Source of the DNA: Synergistaceae bacterium UBA1037
GTDB taxonomy: Bacteria; Synergistota; Synergistia; Synergistales; Synergistaceae
NCBI GenBank assembly: GCA_002316795.1
Contig: DCEE01000054.1
Coordinates: forward strand, 36,522 to 56,504
Reading direction: 5' to 3'
DNA length: 19,983 nt
Numbering within the stretch: position 1 is the stretch's first letter; every line of letters begins with the position of its first letter. The notes below the pieces were generated by a model. That model did not search any database, was not told the DNA's origin, and saw nothing but the letters and a program-made list of their open reading frames with translations. Positions 6,682 to 12,781 of the stretch are shown here, piece by piece. Position numbers and translations under genes: made by a program.

Positions 6682-8427
6682 CTATACTTCTCTTGGCTGT
6701 GCCTTGTAGTGTGTGTGGAGAAGGTGGTGCGACTTCTCTCCGAGGGGCTTGCCGAGCCAGTTCTCGTATAGTGCGACGATATCGGGGTTTTTGTGCGACT
6801 GGCGGATGGTCATCACTTCGTCGACCTTGTAGACTGCCGCAGTCCTCGCCGCCCTTACATCGGCGTTTACAGGCTGGGGCTGTCCGCCTCCGCCTATGCA
6901 GCCGCCTGGGCACGCCATGACTTCAATGAAGTGGTAGTCGGCTTCTCCGGCACGAACCTTGTCCATGAGGATCCTTGCATTTTTAAGGGTGTGAGCGACC
7001 GCAAGCTTGACTGTTACGTTCTGGCCGTTTACGGGAACATCGACAGTGGCTTCCTTGATGCCTTCCATCCCGCGCACAGGCATAAAGCTGACTCCCGGAA
7101 GGTCCTTGCCATCGTTCAGAACAGCGTAGACCGTGCGCAGAGCCGCTTCCATGACGCCGCCCGTGACTCCGAAGATAACAGCTGCTCCGGTCGACATGCC
7201 AAGAGGGCTGTCATACTCTTCTTCAGGAAGGTTCTTGAAATCGATCCCCGCATTCTTGATCATCCTTGCAAGTTCCCTGGTCGTGAGGACCGCGTCAACA
7301 TCCGGGATCCCGGGGTTGCTCTGTAGCTGCGGCCTGACGCGCTCTGCCTTTTTAGCTGTACAGGGCATTACCGATACGCTGAATATCTTTTCGACAGGGA
7401 TGCCCTGTGTTTCCGGCCAGTATGTCTTTGTAAGTGCCCCGAACATTCCCTGGGGCGATTTGGCTGAGGAAAGGTGCGGAAGGAGATCGGGATACTTCAT
7501 CTCAATGAAGTTGATCCAACCCGGGGAGCAGGACGTGATCATCGGGAGCGTACCGCCGTTGACCACTCTGTCAAGGAACTCATGTCCTTCTTCCATTATC
7601 GTGAGGTCTGCACTGAAGTCCGTGTCGAATATTTTGTTGAAGCCCAGCCTGCGGAGCGCGGCTACCATCTTGCCGGTGACTATCTCCCCCGCAGGGAGGC
7701 CAAGCGCCTCTCCGAGGGCAACGCGCGTTGCGGGAGCAGTCTGTACGATGACATATTTGCCGGGATCCCCAAGGGCGTCAAAGACCTTCTCCGTATCATC
7801 CTTTTCGCAGATCGCGGCTGTCGGGCACACCGCGACACACTGGCCGCAGTATGTGCATGTGACCTGGTCAAGGCCGTAGCTGAATGCGGGCTCGACAAGA
7901 GTCTTGAATCCGCGGTTGACAAATGCGTAGACATCCAGCCCCTGATGCTCATGGCATGCCCTGATGCATCTGCCGCAAAGTATGCACTTGTTAGGTTCGC
8001 GTACTATACTGGGGTTGGACTCGTCCTTCACCGCATCGCGCTTTTCGCCTGTATAGGGTATTTCGCGGATGCCGAGGTCTGCCGCTATCGTCTGGAGCTC
8101 GCAGTTGTTGTTCTTTTGGCAGATAAGGCATTCCTGGGGGTGATTTGCCAGAAGCAGTTCTACAACAGTCTTCCTCGTCTCTCTTACCAAAGGCGTGTTC
8201 GTATGCACGACCATGCCGTCAGAGACAGGGTATACGCATGCCGCTCCAAGACCGCGGGCCCCTTCTATTTCTACAATACAGACCCTGCATGCGCCTTCCT
8301 TAGTCAGTTCCGAATGGTAGCAGAGCTGCGGGATGTGTATGCCGGCGACCTGGGCAGCCTCGATCACTGTATAGCTGCTCGGTACGGATACCGTCTTATT
8401 ATCTATAGTTACCTTTACCAGTTCCAT
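6682..8427 (-). CDS. hydA: [FeFe]-hydrogenase catalytic subunit of a multi-subunit NAD-linked enzyme
   Basis: 581 residues; catalyses reversible H2 formation in the cytoplasm. In order: a [2Fe-2S] domain (C36, C47, C50, C64), a His-ligated [4Fe-4S] (H96, C100, C103, C109), a two-cluster ferredoxin domain (C148/151/154/158 and C191/194/197/201), then the H-cluster domain. H-cluster motifs are TSCSPGW (298-304), MPCTAKKAE (354-362) and EVMACPGGCIGGGGQP (502-517). In the first motif, the cysteine expected before proline is serine (S301). Domain order and linkage to NuoF- and NuoE-like genes match the trimeric/tetrameric HydABC group, whose studied members couple H2 to NADH and ferredoxin by electron bifurcation. 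It is the last gene of the operon, 25 bases after hydB; the ribosome site is GAGGAGAG. Bifurcation itself is inferred. Confidence 0.95.
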   Translation of the reverse strand: MELVKVTIDNKTVSVPSSYTVIEAAQVAGIHIPQLCYHSELTKEGACRVCIVEIEGARGLGAACVYPVSDGMVVHTNTPLVRETRKTVVELLLANHPQECLICQKNNNCELQTIAADLGIREIPYTGEKRDAVKDESNPSIVREPNKCILCGRCIRACHEHQGLDVYAFVNRGFKTLVEPAFSYGLDQVTCTYCGQCVAVCPTAAICEKDDTEKVFDALGDPGKYVIVQTAPATRVALGEALGLPAGEIVTGKMVAALRRLGFNKIFDTDFSADLTIMEEGHEFLDRVVNGGTLPMITSCSPGWINFIEMKYPDLLPHLSSAKSPQGMFGALTKTYWPETQGIPVEKIFSVSVMPCTAKKAERVRPQLQSNPGIPDVDAVLTTRELARMIKNAGIDFKNLPEEEYDSPLGMSTGAAVIFGVTGGVMEAALRTVYAVLNDGKDLPGVSFMPVRGMEGIKEATVDVPVNGQNVTVKLAVAHTLKNARILMDKVRAGEADYHFIEVMACPGGCIGGGGQPQPVNADVRAARTAAVYKVDEVMTIRQSHKNPDIVALYENWLGKPLGEKSHHLLHTHYKAQPREV

Positions 8428-8452
8428 CTGTTCTCTCTCCTCTCAACCAGAA

Positions 8453-10243
8453 TCAACCGCGGATGATCGCCTTGAACGGGCATTTTTCCATACAGGCTCC
8501 GCACTTGATGCACTTATCAGGATCGATCGTGTGCTTGCCTTTGGGTTCTCCGGATATCGCGTCTACGGGGCATACCTTTTTGCAAAGGCCGCAGCCGACA
8601 CACTTATCGGTGATCTTGTATCCGATAAGGGCTGTGCAGACTCCCGCCGGACATTTCTTATCGTAAATGTGGGCCTCGTACTCGTCCCTGAAGTAGCGCA
8701 GCGTCGAAAGGATCGGGTTCGGCGCGGTCTGTCCGAGGGCGCAGAGGGCTCCTGCCTTGATAGATTTGGCAAGTCTCTCCAGCTTCTCTATGTCGCCGTC
8801 TTTTCCCTTACCTTCTGTAATGGCGGTAAGCATTTCGAGCATGCGTTTGGTGCCTTCGCGGCAGGGGGTGCATTTGCCGCAGGATTCGGACTGTGTGAAG
8901 TTGAGGAAGAACTTGGCGACGTCCACCATGCAGGTGTCCTCGTCCATAACGACGAGTCCGCCGGAGCCCATCATCGCTCCTGCAGCGATCAGTGAGTCAT
9001 AGTCGATCGGCGTGTCAAGCAGTTTCTCCGGTATGCATCCGCCGGAGGGGCCGCCTATCTGTACGGCCTTGAATTTCTTGCCGCCCATGATGCCGCCGCC
9101 GATTTCAAAGATGATCTCGCGCATCGTGATACCCATCGGCACTTCGGCAAGTCCTGTGTTGTTGATCTTTCCTGTAAGGGCGAATACCTTCGTTCCCTTT
9201 GATTTCTCGGTCCCAAGCTTCGCGTACTCCTCGGCTCCGACCCTGAAGATGTAGGGAACATTTGCAAAGGTCTCTACGTTGTTGATGTTTGAAGGCTTCT
9301 CCCAGAGTCCCTTTACAGCAGGGAAGGGAGGACGGGGGCGCGGCATTCCGCGTCTGCCCTCGATCGAAGCCATGAGAGCTGTCTCTTCACCGCAGACAAA
9401 TGCTCCTGCTCCTTCCTTGATATGCAGCGTGAAGCTGAAATCGGTGCCGAGTATCTTTTCGCCGAGGAGTCCCGCCTCTTCAGCCTGTGCGATGGCCTTC
9501 TTCAGGCGTTTGATCGCAAGCGGGTACTCCGCGCGGCAATAGATGTAGCCCTCGTCAGCCCCTATCGCATAGGCGCAGATCGCCATACCCTCAAGGATCG
9601 CGTGGGGGTCGCCCTCCAGAAGGGAACGGTCCATGAATGCGCCGGGGTCGCCTTCGTCGGCGTTGCATATGACATACTTTTTGGGACCCGGAGACTTTGA
9701 GCAGAACATCCACTTCATTCCTGTGGGGAATCCGCCGCCGCCGCGTCCGCGAAGGCCGGTCTTTTTCATCTCTTCGACGACCTGTTCCGGTGTCATGGTG
9801 AGGATCGCTTTTGCAAGGCCTTCATATCCGTCGGCTCCGATGTATTCTTCGATCGAATCGGGGTTGATGTGTCCGCAGTTTCTGAGGACGAGACGGTGCT
9901 GTTTTTTGTAGAATGCGATTTCGTCGTAGCTCGGGACCTTCTCAGCCGTGAGCGGTTCCTTGAAGAGGAGACGCGAGACGATCCTTCCCTTGAGAATGTG
10001 TTCTTCAACTATCTCGGCAACATCTTCGGGCTTTACTCTTGTATAGAAGGTGCCTTCCGGATAAATGATCACAAGGGGACCGCCCTCACAGAATCCGTGA
10101 CACCCTGTTTCAACGAGACTTACTTCTTCGCGCAGTTTTTTTGCCTTAAGTTCTTCATCAAATTTGGCAAGCACATCCTTAGCTCCGGATGCGGTGCAGC
10201 CTGTACCGGTACAGATCAATATATGAGCTCTGACAAGAGCCAT
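8453..10243 (-). CDS. hydB: NuoF-like flavin/NAD subunit of the hydrogenase
   Basis: 596 residues; it should bind NAD(H) and FMN and pass electrons to HydA. Domains: an N-terminal thioredoxin-fold [2Fe-2S] (C11, C16, C48, C52); the NuoF FMN/NADH domain with GRGGGGFPTGMKW (166-178), NADEGDPGAF (194-203) and GAFVCGEETAL (280-290); a soluble ligand-binding-like segment; a [4Fe-4S] domain with SCGKCTPCREG (C455, C458, C461) and C501; and a C-terminal two-cluster ferredoxin (C548/551/554/558 and C578/581/584/588). The CPAGVC pair at 531-536 is additional and may bind a metal, as HydB-type proteins can. The ATG has GGAGGAG 6 bases upstream. The close paralogue at 12782-14575 is co-linear over its whole length. 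Confidence 0.95.
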   Translation of the reverse strand: MALVRAHILICTGTGCTASGAKDVLAKFDEELKAKKLREEVSLVETGCHGFCEGGPLVIIYPEGTFYTRVKPEDVAEIVEEHILKGRIVSRLLFKEPLTAEKVPSYDEIAFYKKQHRLVLRNCGHINPDSIEEYIGADGYEGLAKAILTMTPEQVVEEMKKTGLRGRGGGGFPTGMKWMFCSKSPGPKKYVICNADEGDPGAFMDRSLLEGDPHAILEGMAICAYAIGADEGYIYCRAEYPLAIKRLKKAIAQAEEAGLLGEKILGTDFSFTLHIKEGAGAFVCGEETALMASIEGRRGMPRPRPPFPAVKGLWEKPSNINNVETFANVPYIFRVGAEEYAKLGTEKSKGTKVFALTGKINNTGLAEVPMGITMREIIFEIGGGIMGGKKFKAVQIGGPSGGCIPEKLLDTPIDYDSLIAAGAMMGSGGLVVMDEDTCMVDVAKFFLNFTQSESCGKCTPCREGTKRMLEMLTAITEGKGKDGDIEKLERLAKSIKAGALCALGQTAPNPILSTLRYFRDEYEAHIYDKKCPAGVCTALIGYKITDKCVGCGLCKKVCPVDAISGEPKGKHTIDPDKCIKCGACMEKCPFKAIIRG

Positions 10244-10264
10244 CGTAAACTCCTCCCCCAGATC

Positions 10265-10642
10265 CTATTCTTTATTAGGGATCTTAGCCACGACAAGATC
10301 CTCAACGATATTTCCGTTTACAAGGTGCTCAGCGATGATGCGGGGAACGTCTGTAGGATATACGGGCCCGTATGTGACTCTGTCTTCACCGGGCCGGACT
10401 ATATCCATCAGGGGTTCCTTCTGGCACATCCCGATGCATCCGGTCTGAAGGACAGAGACATTGTTAAGATTGCGCTTCGCAAGTTCTTCAAGGACCGCGG
10501 TCATAACTTCGCGCGCGCCCGCGGCAATGCCGCAGGTCCCCATCCCTATGATGACCTGGGTGTCGTTGCTTTTGCGGGCTTTTGTCTGAAGCTGTGATTC
10601 CGCTTTTATTTTCCTGAGATCTTCAAGGCTTTTTATTGACAT
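10265..10642 (-). CDS. Thioredoxin-fold [2Fe-2S] ferredoxin of the hydrogenase operon
   Basis: A 125-residue small ferredoxin-like protein between hydC and hydB. The core carries MGTCGIAAG near residue 37 and TGCIGMCQKEP near 69-73, as in N-terminal domains of HydB-type subunits and NuoE. It contains only three cysteines (C37, C69, C73) instead of the usual four; the paralogue at 12397 has the same three. It probably serves as an extra electron carrier or structural subunit of the complex. The N-terminal 28 residues are helical and charged. The gene is 21 bases from hydB and 17 from hydC, with a modest AGGGA ribosome site. Confidence 0.85.
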   Translation of the reverse strand: MSIKSLEDLRKIKAESQLQTKARKSNDTQVIIGMGTCGIAAGAREVMTAVLEELAKRNLNNVSVLQTGCIGMCQKEPLMDIVRPGEDRVTYGPVYPTDVPRIIAEHLVNGNIVEDLVVAKIPNKE

Positions 10643-10660
10643 CGATATTCCCTGCCTTCC

Positions 10661-11143
10661 TTACTTATTGTGGTACTTATCGATCATCGGCCCTACCGCT
10701 TCGGCGGTCAGCCGTCCGTGCGTGTCGTCATTGATCATGAGGCACGGCGCAAGCCCGCATGCCCCGATGCATGCGACAGTCTCAAGCGTGAATTCAAGGT
10801 CGGGGGTAGTTACCTGGCCGTCATTAAGGCCGAGCTTTTCCCTGATCGCATTGAGGACTGCCTTTGCTCCTCGGACGTGGCATGCCGTTCCCTGACAGGA
10901 CCTGATTATGTTCTTTCCTCGGGGCTCCAGGTGGAACTGGGCGTAGAATGTCACTACGCCAAATATCTGGCTGATGGGAACGTTGATCTCCTTGCTGATC
11001 TTGATCAGGACATCTTTCGGGAGGTACCCGAAAATCTCCTGAGCCTGCTGCAGCACTGGTATAACGCTGCCCTTAGTGCCCCGGTACCTGTTCAGAAGCT
11101 GGTCCAGCTGCTCCCAGGACTTCTCTGACGTTTTCTCTACCAT
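10661..11143 (-). CDS. hydC: NuoE-like [2Fe-2S] subunit of the hydrogenase
   Basis: 160 residues of the NuoE/HydC family, the small thioredoxin-fold [2Fe-2S] partner of the NuoF-like subunit. A helical N-terminal bundle (about 10-70, with the family-typical VTFYAQFHLEPRG) precedes the cluster domain, with ligands C83, C88 (SCQGTACHVRG) and C125, C129 (ACIGACGLAPC). It sits next to the flavin site and takes part in electron transfer. It is the first gene of the hydrogenase operon. The open frame extends 58 codons further upstream, but ATG at 11143 has a perfect GGAGG 8 bases before it and agrees with the family length and the plus-strand paralogue, so the upstream part is leader sequence. Confidence 0.93.
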   Translation of the reverse strand: MVEKTSEKSWEQLDQLLNRYRGTKGSVIPVLQQAQEIFGYLPKDVLIKISKEINVPISQIFGVVTFYAQFHLEPRGKNIIRSCQGTACHVRGAKAVLNAIREKLGLNDGQVTTPDLEFTLETVACIGACGLAPCLMINDDTHGRLTAEAVGPMIDKYHNK

Positions 11144-11167
11144 AAACGCACCCTCCTTATGATCTTT

Positions 11168-11229
11168 CTGGGCCCTCCAGCCCAGGAAGTCTGTTTCTCC
11201 TTTATATTTACCCCCGAAACCTTTCGGGG
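11168..11229 (-). promoter_or_regulatory. Two hairpins in the hydrogenase operon leader
   Basis: CCCCGAAA (11212-11219) is complementary to TTTCGGGG (11222-11229), and CTGGG (11168-11172) to CCCAG (11181-11185). Both lie between the predicted promoter and hydC on the minus strand. There is no T-run after either, so they look like leader structure rather than terminators. Confidence 0.4.
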
Positions 11230-11328
11230 ATCTGAGCGCAAGACAAATCACACAGCAGCGTTGTAACTGCTTTGTCATTTGGATATCTTGTGAGAAACAC
11301 TTTGAGAAAAAAAACACAAAGCATAATA

Positions 11329-11358
11329 ATTATATACTCCGCCGGGAAAATATGGCAA
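11329..11358 (-). promoter_or_regulatory. Candidate promoter of the hydrogenase operon
   Basis: On the minus strand TTGCCA (11358-11353) precedes a perfect TATAAT (11334-11329) by 18 bases. Transcription would start near 11322, giving a leader of about 180 bases that contains the hairpins at 11168-11229. Confidence 0.5.
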
Positions 11359-11387
11359 GTTCTATCGATACGCAAAGTATATTTTGG

Positions 11388-11417
11388 TTTAATTTAAGTA
11401 ATTTTACTTGCATTAAA
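11388..11417. promoter_or_regulatory. 30-bp dyad, possible operator
   Basis: Two nested pairs of perfect arms share one centre: AAGTAA (11396-11401) with TTACTT (11404-11409), and TTTAAT (11388-11393) with ATTAAA (11412-11417), separated by 2-base spacers. The centre lies about 80 bases upstream of the predicted hydrogenase start, a position suited to an activator. It does not match the CRP/FNR consensus. Confidence 0.45.
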
Positions 11418-11507
11418 TCACAGCCTAAACAAAACTAAACTGAACAATATCCATCCGATAAACTTCCTGAAAATATTTTCTAATATTTATCCTTGATTAT
11501 AGTTCAC

Positions 11508-11535
11508 TTTACAAATCCTTGATTTTACGTATAAA
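11508..11535 (+). promoter_or_regulatory. Candidate promoter of the formate dehydrogenase operon
   Basis: TTTACA (11508-11513) is followed after 16 bases by TATAAA (11530-11535). It would give a leader of roughly 360 bases. A GATAAT at 11721-11726 is an alternative -10 box, closer to the genes, but it has no good -35 partner at normal spacing. Confidence 0.3.
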
Positions 11536-11694
11536 TGCTCATTTTTGCCTATTTCTAATCATTATTTTTTTTGAAAGCTTTAGTTTGTTAAGAGCAAGTC
11601 TCTTTTCTTGGCTGTTTCCCGGTTTTCCGTATCTTATAGCTCTTCTGTTCGGCTTGTAATTTGCATTAATTACTGATAAACTTCTCCGCATAGA

Positions 11695-11712
11695 TTGTGT
11701 TTCATTTCGCAA
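11695..11712. promoter_or_regulatory. Rex-like redox operator candidate
   Basis: An 18-base site beginning TTGTG and ending CGCAA matches 11 of the 14 specified positions of the Rex consensus TTGTGAA-N4-TTCACAA. Rex senses the NADH/NAD ratio and often controls fermentative redox genes. It lies just before the GATAAT box on the formate dehydrogenase side. Confidence 0.3.
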
Positions 11713-11790
11713 ACTTGTCCGATAATTGTTTTTGGGGAACATGGGCAGGCTCGCTGATTCCGGAACTTAAATTCATTTTTTGGTTTTTCT

Positions 11791-11874
11791 CCCTGTGGAT
11801 TTGTCCGCAGGGATGTTTGTGCGCGCATAGGATCGTATCTTATCTTTCAGGAAAGACTTTTATGATCTATGCGC
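11791..11874 (+). promoter_or_regulatory. Structured leader of the formate dehydrogenase operon
   Basis: Two structures follow each other just ahead of the first ribosome site (11893). The first is a 9-bp stem, CCCTGTGGA (11791-11799) with TCCGCAGGG (11804-11812), containing one T-G pair. The second is a long arm in which GCGCATA (11823-11829) pairs with TATGCGC (11868-11874) and GATC (11831-11834) with GATC (11864-11867). A bulged G lies between the two helices, and an inner stem TCTTT/AAAGA (11843-11856) sits inside. There is no T-run, so it is not a simple terminator. Confidence 0.45.
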
Positions 11875-11904
11875 TTACAGTATACGTTTAAAGGGGGAAA
11901 CGAG

Positions 11905-12378
11905 ATGTCCACAGCAACAAAAGATGTTGCACAGGTGACGAAAGATATCGTCGCTCCATGGAAGGGTAAGAGGGGCGGGATCATTCCTATCCTTCAGAAG
12001 GTGCAGCATGAATTCGGCTACCTGCCTGATGAAGCAATGGTTACCATTTCCGAGGAAACCAAAGTCGCTCTTGCAGAGCTGTACGGAGTAGCAACGTTTT
12101 ACGCGCAGTTCCACCTTAAACCGCGCGGACGGCACATCATCAGGGTCTGCCGCGGAACGGCATGCCATGTAAGAGGAAGCCTCGGGATCCTCGAAAGGGT
12201 AATTTCCGAGCTGAAGCTCCACGAAGGCGAGGTAACGACTCCCGACCTCAGGTTCACGATAGAGCCTGTTGCATGCATAGGAGCATGCGGACTTGCGCCT
12301 TGCGTAATGGTGGACGATGAAACTCACGGCCGTCTTACCAAGGACAAGGTACCCGACATGCTTTCAAAATACGAATAG
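11905..12378 (+). CDS. NuoE-like [2Fe-2S] subunit of the formate dehydrogenase complex
   Basis: 157 residues, a paralogue of HydC at 10661-11143. It has the same helical N-terminus with VATFYAQFHLKPRG, and cluster ligands C82, C87 (VCRGTACHVRG) and C124, C128 (ACIGACGLAPC). It is equivalent to FdsG or HylC, the small subunit that pairs with the NuoF-like flavoprotein in NAD-dependent formate dehydrogenases. The start is ATG at 11905, with AAGGGGG 7 bases upstream. An in-frame ATG 12 codons earlier lies inside the folded leader and would not fit the family. It is the first gene of the plus-strand operon and is 18 bases from the next gene. Confidence 0.92.
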   Translation: MSTATKDVAQVTKDIVAPWKGKRGGIIPILQKVQHEFGYLPDEAMVTISEETKVALAELYGVATFYAQFHLKPRGRHIIRVCRGTACHVRGSLGILERVISELKLHEGEVTTPDLRFTIEPVACIGACGLAPCVMVDDETHGRLTKDKVPDMLSKYE

Positions 12379-12396
12379 GGCGGGAGGTGACAGAAT

Positions 12397-12768
12397 ATGC
12401 CTAAGATCAGCAATCTGGAAGAACTAAAAAAACTTAGAGATAAATCTATCGCTGAAACTGCCGCCCGAAAGGAAGGCAGATTCAGGGTGATAATAGGGCT
12501 TGGGACGTGCGGGATCGCCGCAGGCGGAAGAAAGATAATGGAAGCCGCCATGGAAGAGATCGCAAAGCGCGGCCTCAAAGATGTTTCTGTTGAAACGACC
12601 GGCTGCATCGGCATGTGCCAGAATGAGCCGCTTATGGATATAGTCCGTCCGGGCGAACCGAGAGTCACGTACGGCAACCTGAAACCCGAAGATGTTCCCC
12701 GCATAATCGCTGACCACCTCGTAAACGGAAACGTAGTCGAGGAAAAAGTCATCGGAAGACCTGAATAG
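12397..12768 (+). CDS. Thioredoxin-fold [2Fe-2S] ferredoxin of the formate dehydrogenase operon
   Basis: 123 residues, clearly paralogous to the ferredoxin at 10265-10642 and in the same operon position. Motifs are LGTCGIAAG (C38) and TGCIGMCQNEP (C70, C74), followed by the shared MDIVRPGEPRVTYG segment and a C-terminal DHLVNGN helix. Three cysteines are present, not four. The predicted role is an accessory electron carrier of the flavin module. The start is ATG at 12397 with a strong GGGAGGTGA ribosome site. The next gene follows after 13 bases. Confidence 0.85.
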   Translation: MPKISNLEELKKLRDKSIAETAARKEGRFRVIIGLGTCGIAAGGRKIMEAAMEEIAKRGLKDVSVETTGCIGMCQNEPLMDIVRPGEPRVTYGNLKPEDVPRIIADHLVNGNVVEEKVIGRPE

Positions 12769-12781
12769 GAGGCGTAAGGAT

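Larger units (their letters stand above)
11144..11904. other. Divergent intergenic regulatory region
   Basis: 761 bases separate the first genes of the two operons. The middle (about 11320-11690) is AT-rich and has no credible gene. A lysine/arginine-rich minus-strand frame at 11539-11742 lacks a ribosome site. The region holds candidate promoters for both directions, a long dyad, a Rex-like site and folded leaders on both sides, listed separately. Confidence 0.7.

Noticed and set aside
7474..8466. 330-residue plus-strand open frame opposite hydA
   Set aside because: It is an antisense shadow of hydA, which has complete family motifs on the other strand.
11144..11317. 58-codon N-terminal extension of hydC
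   Set aside because: It contains leader hairpins. The internal ATG at 11143 has an ideal ribosome site, and the paralogue starts at the equivalent place.
11289..11319. TTGTG and CACAA half sites near the hydrogenase start as a Rex operator
   Set aside because: The spacing is far from the Rex palindrome and the flanking positions do not match.
11539..11742. Basic 67-residue minus-strand open frame in the divergent region
   Set aside because: Its composition follows from AT-rich DNA, it lacks a ribosome site, and it overlaps candidate regulatory sites.
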